Assembly: GCA_050949705.1 (NCBI GenBank)
Contig: JBMNGG010000003.1
Location: forward strand, 248,001-312,000
Length of the DNA stretch: 64,000 nucleotides
Source: JBMNGG01 sp050949705
GTDB taxonomy: Bacteria > Bacillota > Thermosediminibacteria > Thermosediminibacterales > Tepidanaerobacteraceae
Direction: 5' to 3'
How positions within the stretch are numbered: position 1 is the stretch's first letter; every line of letters starts with the position of its first letter. The position numbers were made by a program, and so were the translations under genes. The notes beneath the pieces were generated by a model. That model was not told where the DNA came from and did no database searches. It saw nothing but the letters and a program-made list of their open reading frames with translations. Positions 56,759 to 64,000 of this stretch are shown here, one piece after another.

Positions 56759-57960
56759 TAAGTTGTAAAATTAATTGACCAAACATAAGAAAATAGAGTG
56801 ACTCACATCGGAACCTCTGATAATGTTTTAAGTGACCAAACCAAAAACATTGGAGGGACCGAAATGAGTCAACTTAATAATACCACAAAGAAAAGGCACT
56901 TTAAACACCTAAATGAGAGGGAACGCTATCAAATTGAAATATTAATAAAGGATGGCAAGAAACCAAAAGAGATAGCCTCAATAATGGGAAGGCATAGGCG
57001 TACCATTGAGCGGGAAATCGTTCGTGGAACCATAAGATTGATGAACAGCGACCTAACCTATTCCGTAACATATTGTGCCGATGTAGGACAACGAAAATAT
57101 GAACAGGCGTCATCAAATAAGGGAGCAGGGCTAAAGATCGGGCACGATCATAAATTAGCTAATTACATAGAAAAAAGAATAATCGAGGATAAGTATTCGC
57201 CAGACGCTGTAATAGGAGAAATAAGGGCAAAGGGATTAAAATTTGAAACTACAATTTGCACCAAAACGTTATACAACTACATTGACAAAGGAGTATTTGC
57301 TAGTATAAGCAACAAAGATTTACCGATAAAGCGTAATAAGAAAAAGAGGAAATACCAAAAAGTCCGAATAGCTAAGAAAAATCTAAGAGGAACCAGTATT
57401 GAAGAACGACCATCCCATATAGAAAAGCGAGAAGAATACGGGCACTGGGAAATGGATTGTATTGTAGGCAAACGAGGCGAAAGTGGTGCGACTTTGTTGG
57501 TACTAACAGAGCGAAGTACCAGGCAAGAAATAATTCGCAAAATGCCTGATAAGACCCAGGCTTCAGTAAAGAAAGAGCTAGATAAACTAGAACGCAAGTA
57601 TGGCAAGAACTTTTCAAAGCGTTTCAAAACGATCACAGTAGATAATGGCCCTGAATTTTTAAACAGTGCAGAGTTAGAATCTTCTGCCCTTGATCCTAAA
57701 AACAAAAGATTTAGGTTGTATTATGCTCATCCTTATAGTTCATGGGAACGTGGCTCAAATGAAAACGCTAATAGGCTTATTCGTCGCTTTATTCCCAAAG
57801 GCACAGACATAGGTAAACTTACACATAGAGAAATACAAAGGATAGAGCATTGGATGAATAATTACCCTAGAAGAATATTTGGTTATAGAACTGCAAACGA
57901 AATGGCTGCTTAAAACAGGGTTCTGTAAGAATATGTGAGGCAATTAAACTTGCAATCTAC
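56759..57960 (+). mobile_element. IS30-family insertion sequence
   Basis: About 1.2 kb containing one transposase gene. Likely terminal inverted repeats: AGTTGTAAAATTAATTGACC (56761-56780) against the reverse complement of GGCAATTAAACTTGCAATCT (57939-57958), about 70 percent alike with small gaps. The exact ends are uncertain. A related direct repeat flanks the element (see findings). The right end lies about 30 bases before the -35 box of carD. Confidence 0.75.
56864..57913 (+). CDS. IS30-family transposase
   Basis: A 349-residue DDE transposase. N-terminal helix-turn-helix LNERERYQIEILIKDGKKPK with IASIMGRHRRTIEREIVRGT, then the catalytic core: first Asp in YGHWEMDCIVGKRGESGATL, second in FKTITVDNGPEFLNSAELE, and Glu in YSSWERGSNENANRLIRRFI. 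All three acidic residues and the downstream YPRRIFGYRTANEM are intact, so it may be active. ATG 56864 is fixed by TGGAGGGACC; in-frame ATG 56798 is less likely. Confidence 0.92.
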   Translation: MSQLNNTTKKRHFKHLNERERYQIEILIKDGKKPKEIASIMGRHRRTIEREIVRGTIRLMNSDLTYSVTYCADVGQRKYEQASSNKGAGLKIGHDHKLANYIEKRIIEDKYSPDAVIGEIRAKGLKFETTICTKTLYNYIDKGVFASISNKDLPIKRNKKKRKYQKVRIAKKNLRGTSIEERPSHIEKREEYGHWEMDCIVGKRGESGATLLVLTERSTRQEIIRKMPDKTQASVKKELDKLERKYGKNFSKRFKTITVDNGPEFLNSAELESSALDPKNKRFRLYYAHPYSSWERGSNENANRLIRRFIPKGTDIGKLTHREIQRIEHWMNNYPRRIFGYRTANEMAA

Positions 57961-57987
57961 AAATCAAAAACAACTAAAAAAAAGTCA

Positions 57988-58016
57988 TTGACACGCCAAT
58001 AAATGTATAGTATAAT
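57988..58016 (+). promoter_or_regulatory. carD promoter
   Basis: TTGACA (57988-57993) and TATAAT (58011-58016) with a 17-base spacer, both exact consensus. It lies just beyond the right end of the IS30 element, so carD keeps its core promoter. Confidence 0.85.
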
Positions 58017-58088
58017 ATGCGTTTAACTTGACAAAACCCGCAAAATATGTTACTTTTTTAGTAGTGATATTTTGGGGAGGAGCTGTAA

Positions 58089-58567
58089 ATGTTCAATATT
58101 GGAGACAAAGTAGTTTATCCAATGCACGGAGCTGGAATAATTGAGGCTATAGAAGAAAAAGAAATACTAGGTGAAAAGCAAAAATACTATGTTATGCGTA
58201 TGCCAATAGGTGACATGAAAGTCATGATACCTTTGAAAAATATAAAAGACATAGGGGTTCGCCAGGTGGTCGGGAGATGAAGAGATAACCGAAGTGTTCA
58301 ATATCTTACGTGGCGAAAAAAGCAAGATGTCAGCTAATTGGAACAGGCGATATAGAGCAAATATGGAAAAGATAAGAAGTGGTAATATTTTTCAGTTAGC
58401 TGAGGTAGTTAGAAATCTAGCCTTACGAGATAAAGAAAAAGGTCTTTCCACCGGTGAACGCAAAATGCTGGAGAATGCAAAACATATTCTTATCAGCGAA
58501 ATAGTGCTGTGCAAGAGTATATAGAGAAGACGAGGCGCTTCAACTGATTGAAAATGCATTCAATTGA
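58089..58567 (+). pseudogene. carD: CarD family transcription regulator, two frameshifts
   Basis: CarD-type proteins bind RNA polymerase beta and steady the open promoter complex. ATG 58089 opens the RNAP-interacting domain (FNIGDKVVYPMHGAGIIEAI, then YYVMRMPIGDMKVMIPLKNI). After RQVVGR a single T seems gained near 58278, giving a stop; EEITEVFNILRGEKSKMSAN continues in the next frame with the DNA-binding domain (GNIFQLAEVVRNLALRDKEK). A second shift near 58520 precedes the tail EDEALQLIENAFN, which ends at 58567. The product as written would be 63 residues. Confidence 0.85.
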
Positions 58568-58580
58568 AGTGCATTTTTTT
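58551..58580 (+). terminator. carD terminator
   Basis: AAAATGCA (58551-58558) pairs with TGCATTTT (58570-58577), with TTCAATTGAA inside the loop and T residues after. It overlaps the end of the reconstructed CarD frame. Confidence 0.7.
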
Positions 58581-58701
58581 ATTGCCTGAATCAGCCATAT
58601 TTTAGTATCATTATAGATTTAATTGATATTTTATTATATAATATTGAAAAGCTAAGTAAAAATCTTTGTAATGGCTATAATTAAAATAGGAGGTGACTTT
58701 A

Positions 58702-59788
58702 TTGGTAAATAAAATTCCGAATTATAATTACTATTGTTGGATTTGTTATAGGTTATCAAATTATGTTCTTATTCTTTTATTTAAACAATTATATCGGTCT
58801 TTTTCATCTTGATTATGTGCCCACTTTGATTATTCAGTTGACTGGTACTTTTTTAGTTGGAATCATATTTTATTTTTTAAGTTCAAGAATAATTGAAAAT
58901 AGCACAAAAGCGAAAGAGTGGATTGAAAATAGGTTGCAAAAAACTCCTATGAGAGATCTACTATATGGGTTTTCTGGAATTGTAATGGGTCTCTTGGTGG
59001 CAAACCTTTTTTCAAGAGCTTTTCTCTCTATTCCTTGGATAGGGGGATTTATTCCTGTTGTATTTAATGTTATGATGGCATACTTAGGGGCAAGTATTGC
59101 TATTAAGAAAAAAGAAGAATTGTCCAGTCTTATCTCTAATCCTGCAGGGACATTTCAAAAAAAGAGAAAATCTCAACATACAGTTAATTGGGCAAAACCA
59201 AAAATACTCGATACAAGTGTGATAATAGATGGACGCATAGCGGATATATGCCAGACTGGATTTATCGAAGGCAATTTGGTAATACCAGGTTTTGTGTTAG
59301 AAGAACTAAGACATATTGCAGATTCTTCAGATAATCTGAAAAGAAATCGAGGCAGGAGAGGTCTTGATATCCTAAATAAAATACAAAAGGAACTTAGTAT
59401 CGAAGTAGAAATATACGAAGGTGATTTTGAAGATATAACAGAGGTTGACAGCAAGCTTGTTAAGCTAGCACAAATCCTAGACGGCTGTATAATTACCAAT
59501 GACTTTAACTTAAACAAGGTGGCAGAATTTCAAAAAGTACAAGTATTGAATATAAATGAACTGGCAAATGCTGTAAAGCCAGTAGTTATTCCAGGCGAAG
59601 AGATGATAGTTCAAGTAATAAAAGATGGAAAGGAAACAGGTCAGGGAGTTGCATATCTAGATGACGGAACAATGATTGTGGTAGACGGAGGAAAAAGGCA
59701 TATTGGTGAAACCATAGGTGTAATGGTAACCAGTGTTCTTCAGACCGCTGCCGGAAGGATGATATTTGCCAAGCCTAAATCCTTATAA
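58702..59788 (+). CDS. PIN/TRAM domain protein (YacL-like), probable frameshift near the start
   Basis: A membrane-anchored protein with a PIN nuclease domain and a C-terminal TRAM RNA-binding domain. Four N-terminal hydrophobic segments are followed by PIN marks (KPKILDTSVIIDGRIADICQ, NRGRRGLDILNKIQKEL, ITNDFNLNKVAEF) and TRAM (GKETGQGVAYLDDGTMIVVD). The natural start is TTG 58702, eight bases after AGGAGG, but the first four codons are in another frame from RIIITIVGFVIGYQIMF; one base near 58713 seems extra or missing. The next in-frame ATG, 58763, has no ribosome site. Confidence 0.8.
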
Positions 59789-59804
59789 CTTGGGGTGAAA
59801 TCAT

Positions 59805-60506
59805 ATGCAGGTAAACGCCATTATAGCAGCCGGCGGTCAAGGTAGACGTATGAACAGCAGCGTTAGCAAGCAATTTTTAAAAATAAAGGGCTATCCCATA
59901 ATCTACTATACTTTAAACAAATTTGAAAAAATGGATATCATATCATCAATTGTGCTGGTATTAAGCAAAGATGATATGGATTATACTAAAGAGGAAATAA
60001 TCAGCCGATATGGGTTTAAAAAGGTTATAATGGTTGAAGGCGGCAACGAACGCCAAGATTCTGTTTACAACGGTTTGAGGGTGCTTCCCCCTCAAACCGA
60101 TATTGTTGTTATACATGATGCTGTTAGACCTTTTATTCCAATGAGACTTATAGAAAAAAGTGTAGAGTTTGCAAAAAAACATAAAGCAGTGGGAGTGGCA
60201 GTTCCTGTTAAAGATACTATCAAAGTAGTCGATAATAACAATATTATAAAAAATACACCAAATCGAAAAACCCTTTGGGCTATGCAGACTCCACAGACTT
60301 TTAGTTATGAGCTTATCATGGATGCTTATGAGAAAGCTCGTAGTGATGGGTTTTACGGCACTGATGATACTGTGTTGGTTGAACATATGGGATTGCCTGT
60401 GAAAATTATCGAAGGAGCCTATGAAAACATTAAGATTACCACTCCAGAGGATATGTTATTTGCAGAAACTTTTACAGCACTTGGATATGCGGATTATAGG
60501 AGGTAG
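59805..60506 (+). CDS. ispD: 2-C-methyl-D-erythritol 4-phosphate cytidylyltransferase
   Basis: IspD (233 residues) joins CTP to methylerythritol phosphate in the MEP route to isoprenoids. N-terminal nucleotide loop AIIAAGGQGRRMNSSVSKQF, the DAVRPFIPMRLIEKSVEFAK segment, TPQTFSYELIMDAYEKA and the C-terminal GAYENIKITTPEDMLFAE all fit. ATG 59805 follows GGGGTGA. Two bases separate its stop from ispF, so the two are cotranscribed. Confidence 0.96.
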   Translation: MQVNAIIAAGGQGRRMNSSVSKQFLKIKGYPIIYYTLNKFEKMDIISSIVLVLSKDDMDYTKEEIISRYGFKKVIMVEGGNERQDSVYNGLRVLPPQTDIVVIHDAVRPFIPMRLIEKSVEFAKKHKAVGVAVPVKDTIKVVDNNNIIKNTPNRKTLWAMQTPQTFSYELIMDAYEKARSDGFYGTDDTVLVEHMGLPVKIIEGAYENIKITTPEDMLFAETFTALGYADYRR

Positions 60507-60508
60507 AC

Positions 60509-60982
60509 ATGAGAGTAGGAATAGGTGTGGATGTTCATCAACTTGCGATAGGTAGAAAATTAGTGCTTGGTGGGGTTGCAATTCCCTTTGAAAAAGGATT
60601 AGTGGGGCACTCAGATGCAGATGTACTTGTTCATGCTATTAATGATGCTTTGCTCGGAGCTGCTGCATTAGGCGATATTGGGAAACATTTTCCTGACAAT
60701 GATCCAAAGTATAAAGATATAAGTAGTCTTATTTTGCTTAAAAGAGTAAAGCAGCTCTTAGAAGAGTGCGGGTTTGAAGTTATAAACATAGATTCAGTAA
60801 TATGTGCTGAAAAACCAAAACTATCACCTTATATTAGTGAGATGCGTCAAAATATTGCATCTTCACTTGAAATTGATATAAATAGTATTAGCGTGAAAGC
60901 AACGAGTACAGAAAAATTAGGGTTTGAAGGTCGTGGTGAGGGCATTTCGGCATATGCAATATGTATGATAAATAGAACATAA
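60509..60982 (+). CDS. ispF: 2-C-methyl-D-erythritol 2,4-cyclodiphosphate synthase
   Basis: IspF (157 residues) closes the cyclodiphosphate ring in the same pathway. Metal ligands lie in GIGVDVHQLAIGRKLVLGGV and GHSDADVLVHAINDALLGAA, followed by LGDIGKHFPDNDPKYK and the C-terminal KATSTEKLGFEGRGEGISAY. Length is standard. The usual ispD-ispF pairing supports it. Confidence 0.97.
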   Translation: MRVGIGVDVHQLAIGRKLVLGGVAIPFEKGLVGHSDADVLVHAINDALLGAAALGDIGKHFPDNDPKYKDISSLILLKRVKQLLEECGFEVINIDSVICAEKPKLSPYISEMRQNIASSLEIDINSISVKATSTEKLGFEGRGEGISAYAICMINRT

Positions 60983-61035
60983 AAGCAAAAAAATCCAGAA
61001 AAGTGAATAATTCAAGTTTGGTTGGATATAATTTT

Positions 61036-61066
61036 AGTGAGGATATAGCTTATCCTCACTTTTTTC
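61036..61066 (+). terminator. ispF terminator
   Basis: AGTGAGGATA (61036-61045) pairs with TATCCTCACT (61051-61060), followed by six T residues. Only about a dozen bases separate it from the next aptamer. Confidence 0.85.
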
Positions 61067-61077
61067 ATATATAAAAA

Positions 61078-61188
61078 ACGCCGAATTCCTTAAAAAGGAT
61101 ACGGGGGAACCACCTTAATGGGGTGAATCTCTTTTTTCGAGAAGGGTCTGCCTTTCGATCCTAACCCGTCAGCTAACCTCGGAGGCGT
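61078..61188 (+). ncRNA. ydaO/yuaA c-di-AMP riboswitch upstream of the RlpA-like gene
   Basis: P1 strand ACGCC (61078-61082), ACGGGGGAACCACC, GGGGTGAATCTC, an internal hairpin (CTTTTTTCGAGAAGG region), CTAACCCGTCAGCTAACCTC and the closing GGCGT (61184-61188). The blocks match the ydaO family. The aptamer ends only two bases before the AAAGGAGG ribosome site and no terminator lies between, so control of translation start, or an overlap of P1 with the start region, is likely. Its promoter was not found. Confidence 0.92.
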
Positions 61189-61205
61189 AGAAAGGAGGGT
61201 AGGCC

Positions 61206-61673
61206 ATGGGCAAGAAGTTCGCCGGAATGGTCGTAACTTTTCTGGTGCTTTTTTGCTTTTGTGTGCCAACAAAAGGGGGGCAAAGTGATGAACATGTCAT
61301 GCCTGTATATAGCAACATAAAAGCAACAGAAGATTATTATTCCGAGAAAAACCAGACTATTTCCTACAAAAAGACATCTACTATACTTGTAGGTAAAGCT
61401 TCCTGGTATGGACCGGCTTTTCACGGAAAAACAACAGCAAATGGTGAAATCTTTGATGAAAATGCCTTGACTGCTGCTCATAAAGAATTGCCTTTTGGTA
61501 CAAAAGTTTTAGTTACTAATTTGAGTAATGGCAAAAAGACTATAGTAACTATAAATGACAGAGGACCTTATATAGAAGGAAGACATATCGATCTTTCTAA
61601 GGCGGCAGCTAAGGAAGTTGGGATGATTGAAGCCGGTGTTGTTGACGTCAAAATGCAAATTATTACTCAATAA
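61206..61673 (+). CDS. RlpA-like (double-psi barrel) secreted wall protein
   Basis: A 155-residue secreted protein. Signal peptide: KKFAGMVVTFLVLFCFCVPT. After a short linker, an RlpA/DPBB domain: GKASWYGPAFHGKTTANGEI, ALTAAHKELPFGTKVLVTNL and VTINDRGPYIEGRHIDLSKA, with the acidic residue expected in the lytic site. It probably cuts or binds peptidoglycan. The upstream c-di-AMP riboswitch fits a wall-related gene. ATG 61206 is seven bases after AAAGGAGG. Confidence 0.9.
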   Translation: MGKKFAGMVVTFLVLFCFCVPTKGGQSDEHVMPVYSNIKATEDYYSEKNQTISYKKTSTILVGKASWYGPAFHGKTTANGEIFDENALTAAHKELPFGTKVLVTNLSNGKKTIVTINDRGPYIEGRHIDLSKAAAKEVGMIEAGVVDVKMQIITQ

Positions 61674-61690
61674 CAAGATGAGAGCAGAAG

Positions 61691-61719
61691 AAAACCCTAC
61701 GAAGTAACGTAGGGTTTTT
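61691..61719 (+). terminator. RlpA-like gene terminator
   Basis: AAAACCCTACG (61691-61701) pairs with CGTAGGGTTTT (61708-61718), ending in TTTTT. Confidence 0.88.
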
Positions 61720-61835
61720 CCTTGAAAGAACTACCTACATTATGATATTTAACTCTTACATGAGAGTGAAAAGCCCTGAATAACAAATTTTTATAGCAAT
61801 GGTTTTCGAGCCTTGGTCTTATTTTTATGAAATAC

Positions 61836-61864
61836 TTGACTTTAGATAAAAAGTTTAATAGTAT
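61836..61864 (+). promoter_or_regulatory. Promoter of the T-box leader
   Basis: TTGACT (61836-61841), 17-base spacer, TAGTAT (61859-61864), about 15 bases before the T-box leader begins. Confidence 0.6.
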
Positions 61865-61879
61865 ATAAACAAATTAAAA

Positions 61880-62100
61880 AAAGATGAAGTGTTGAAGGGA
61901 CCCGTAGGCTTGACACCCCTTGCAGAGAGAAACCGTCACCGGCTGAAAGCGGTTTTAAGGAAGACAAGACCGAAATTGCACCCCGGAGCTCATACCTTGA
62001 ATAGAGTAGAGGTATTGCGGCTATAGCCGTTAAATAAGTAAGTAAAAAGACAGAGTGGAACCGCGATCCCTCGCCTCTGAGAAGAGGCGAGGGATTTTTG
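61880..62100 (+). ncRNA. Cysteine T-box leader with terminator
   Basis: A tRNA-sensing leader. Stem I carries GCAGAGAGAAACC and the GGCTGAAAGCGG arm; the specifier codon is TGC at 61977-61979 (in GAAATTGCACC), which reads cysteine. The T-box AGAGTGGAACCGCG is at 62052-62065, and the terminator stem ATCCCTCGCCTCT / AGAGGCGAGGGAT spans 62066-62095 with TTTTT after. Uncharged tRNA-Cys should prevent termination and turn on cysE and cysS. Confidence 0.93.
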
Positions 62101-62129
62101 ATTTCATGTAAAAATGAGGAGGGAAAAGT

Positions 62130-62804
62130 ATGTTTAGAACTATAAGAGAAGACATCAATGTGGTATTTGAACGCGATCCTGCTGCTAAAAGCGTTATTGA
62201 GGTTATATTATGTTATCCGGGTTTTCATGCAATTTTGCTACATCGTCTAGCTCATGGTTTTTACAAGCTTAAATTAATGTTGCTAGCTCGGATCATTTCT
62301 CAGATAAACAGATTTTTGACCGGAATTGAAATCCATCCATGTGCAAAAATAGGCAAGGGCTTATTCATTGACCACGGTATGGGAGTTGTCATTGGAGAAA
62401 CGGCGGAAATAGGTAATAATGTTACTCTGTATCAAGGTGTAACTTTGGGTGGTACTGGAAAAGAAAAGGGTAAACGTCATCCTACCTTAGGAAATAACAT
62501 TGTTGTAGGGTCCGGGGCTAAAATATTAGGTCCTGTAACGATAGGCGATAATTCAAAGATAGGTGCCGGGGCTGTTGTATTAAGGGACATTGATCCAAAT
62601 TCTACAGTTGTGGGGATACCTGGTAAAGCTGTAGTAAGACAAAAAGTGGATTTTTCAGATACGGATTTTACAAAAGTGGATTTAAACCATCATTTACTAC
62701 CTGACCCTGTAGCCGATATGATGAAAAGTTTACAGAAAAAAATAGAAACCCTGGAAATGAGGATTGCCTTTCTTGAAAAAGAACTTAATTCAAAAACAGG
62801 ATAA
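62130..62804 (+). CDS. cysE: Serine O-acetyltransferase
   Basis: CysE (224 residues) makes O-acetylserine from serine and acetyl-CoA, the entry to cysteine. N-terminal helices (NVVFERDPAAKSVIEVILCY) lead into the left-handed beta helix of hexapeptide repeats: IEIHPCAKIGKGLFIDHGMG with the catalytic His, VVIGETAEIGNNVTLYQGVT, and GGTGKEKGKRHPTLGNNIVV. ATG 62130 follows GAGGAGGG. It is first after the Cys T-box and 32 bases before cysS. Confidence 0.96.
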   Translation: MFRTIREDINVVFERDPAAKSVIEVILCYPGFHAILLHRLAHGFYKLKLMLLARIISQINRFLTGIEIHPCAKIGKGLFIDHGMGVVIGETAEIGNNVTLYQGVTLGGTGKEKGKRHPTLGNNIVVGSGAKILGPVTIGDNSKIGAGAVVLRDIDPNSTVVGIPGKAVVRQKVDFSDTDFTKVDLNHHLLPDPVADMMKSLQKKIETLEMRIAFLEKELNSKTG

Positions 62805-62836
62805 ATAAAAAATATTTGTATAAAGGGGAAATTTTA

Positions 62837-64000
62837 ATGTTAATATATAATACATTTACAAGAAAAAAAGAAGAGTTTAAGCCTTTAGAAGGGAACAAAG
62901 TCAAAATATATACATGTGGGCCTACTGTTTACGATTTTTTTCACGTAGGCAATGCAAGGGTTTTTATTACATTTGATATGATAAGGAAGTATTTGGAATT
63001 CCGGGGATATGATGTAACTTTTGTACAAAACTTCACTGATATTGATGATAAAATGATAAAACGGGCTAATGAAGAAGGAATAACTGTAAAAGACCTTGGT
63101 GATAGATTCATACAGGAATACTTTAAAGATGCTGATGCTCTGGGTATAAGTAGAGCCGATGTCCACCCCAAGGCTACAGAACACATTAACGAAATTATTG
63201 AATTAATTAAGGTTTTAATAGAAAAGGGATATGCTTATGAGGTAAATGGCGATGTATACTATGATACTCGTAAATTTAAAGATTACGGGAAGTTATCCCA
63301 TCAAGACATCGATGAATTGGAAGTTGGTGCTCGCATTGAACCAGGAGAGTTAAAGAAAGCCCCTATGGATTTTGCTTTATGGAAAGCAAAAAAACCAGGG
63401 GAACCGGCATGGGAGAGTCCTTGGGGAGAAGGGAGACCTGGCTGGCATATTGAGTGTTCCATTATGGCAATGAAGTATTTAGGAGAGACTATTGATATTC
63501 ATGGCGGTGGGCCAGACCTGATTTTCCCCCATCATGAAAACGAAATCGCTCAAAGTGAAGCTGCCACTGGTAAACCTTTTTCTCTTTTTTTCATGCATGT
63601 TGGATACCTTAATATAAACAATCAAAAAATGTCCAAGTCCTTGGGTAATTTTTTTACTGTCAGAGATATACTGAAAAGTTATGAACCTGAAGTTTTGAGA
63701 TTCTTCATGCTGTCTTCCCATTACAGAAATCCTATCAATTTTAGTCAGGATTTAATGGAGCAGGCTAAAAATTCTTTAGAGCGTCTATATAATGGCTTAT
63801 ATAGCATGGAACACTTGGAAAAGAAAGCTTTGGAAAAGAACCTTAATGAAGATCAAGAAAGATATCTACAAAAACTTAACATTTATAAAAAAGAATTTAT
63901 TGAGGCTATGGATGATGACTTTAATACAGCTGATGCGATTGCTTGCCTTTTTAATATAGTGAGAGAATACAATATGAATATTAATGAAAAATCTCCACTA
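62837..64000 (+). CDS. cysS: Cysteinyl-tRNA synthetase (3' end outside window)
   Basis: CysRS charges tRNA-Cys. The first 388 codons are visible. Zinc Cys and the HIGH-like motif lie in YTCGPTVYDFFHVGNARVF (here written FHVGN), then zinc ligands in WHIECSIMAMKYLG and the loop HGGGPDLIFPHHENEIAQSE, and KMSKS in NNQKMSKSLGNFF. The reading frame runs off the end of the window in the helical anticodon region. Together with cysE it forms a T-box-controlled operon. ATG 62837 follows AGGGG. Confidence 0.96.
   Translation, partial: MLIYNTFTRKKEEFKPLEGNKVKIYTCGPTVYDFFHVGNARVFITFDMIRKYLEFRGYDVTFVQNFTDIDDKMIKRANEEGITVKDLGDRFIQEYFKDADALGISRADVHPKATEHINEIIELIKVLIEKGYAYEVNGDVYYDTRKFKDYGKLSHQDIDELEVGARIEPGELKKAPMDFALWKAKKPGEPAWESPWGEGRPGWHIECSIMAMKYLGETIDIHGGGPDLIFPHHENEIAQSEAATGKPFSLFFMHVGYLNINNQKMSKSLGNFFTVRDILKSYEPEVLRFFMLSSHYRNPINFSQDLMEQAKNSLERLYNGLYSMEHLEKKALEKNLNEDQERYLQKLNIYKKEFIEAMDDDFNTADAIACLFNIVREYNMNINEKSPL

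Noticed and set aside
1..64000. CRISPR arrays, tRNA or rRNA genes, prophage
   Set aside because: No regularly spaced repeats, no tRNA cloverleaf or rRNA signature, and no phage structural genes were seen.

Overview
The window reads as chromosomal DNA of a low-GC, spore-forming, anaerobic Gram-positive bacterium (class Clostridia). Evidence: the dnaX-ybaB-recR and DUF2508-bofA genes, a Spo0E-like phosphatase, ctsR-mcsA-mcsB-clpC, ispD-ispF, a Cys T-box, two ydaO-type c-di-AMP riboswitches, a B12-dependent ribonucleotide reductase and a four-subunit 2-oxoacid:ferredoxin oxidoreductase. The mix recalls thermophilic or syntrophic acetogen-like clostridia such as Tepidanaerobacter relatives; that placement is inference only.

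Layout. (1) 1-2530: dnaX (5' end outside the window), ybaB and recR. (2) 2531-about 22060: an accessory island lies between recR and its usual neighbours DUF2508 and bofA. It holds a 121-bp direct repeat pair, a type I restriction-modification locus with intact hsdM but broken hsdS and hsdR, a broken nuclease-fold gene, a LysE-type exporter, a hybrid histidine kinase, a TetR regulator with a likely self-operator, a Spo0E-like gene, a broken chemotaxis receptor, a small GGADGPT membrane protein, a broken DUF2975/XRE pair, a DUF2935 protein and a broken CofE-like gene. (3) 22130-31893: DUF2508, bofA, porCDAB, a patatin-like lipase, a newly noticed 34-residue ORF, a DUF4015 lipoprotein, a rubredoxin-like protein, a PerR/Fur regulator and nrdJ behind two NrdR-like boxes. 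(4) 31991-42726: a TetR-controlled ABC efflux locus (permease frameshifted), a decayed symporter, a 5-FCL-like protein, an SSS symporter with a 40-residue partner, an MBL-fold hydrolase and a GDT1-type transporter under a yybP-ykoY manganese riboswitch. (5) 42885-49945: guaB, an OpuC-type osmolyte importer under a c-di-AMP riboswitch, and an EF-G-like GTPase. (6) 50057-56587: the CtsR heat-shock operon, radA and a small conserved gene. (7) 56759-64000: an IS30-family element just upstream of a frameshifted carD, then PIN/TRAM, ispD, ispF, a second c-di-AMP riboswitch upstream of an RlpA-like protein, and a Cys T-box upstream of cysE-cysS (cysS runs off the window).

The main theme is small RNA and DNA control elements next to genes whose job matches the signal: manganese with GDT1, c-di-AMP with osmolyte uptake and a wall protein, Cys-tRNA with cysE/cysS, NrdR boxes with nrdJ, a CtsR box with the clp operon. 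A second theme is gene decay. At least a dozen genes carry single-base frameshifts or stops. Most are dispensable genes, but carD and the PIN/TRAM gene are also hit, so assembly or read error should be excluded there. No CRISPR array, tRNA, rRNA or prophage was seen. I did not find a clearly new multi-gene defence or metabolic system; the best new-looking items are the 34-residue ORF, the 121-bp repeats and the start-codon-masking leader hairpins.
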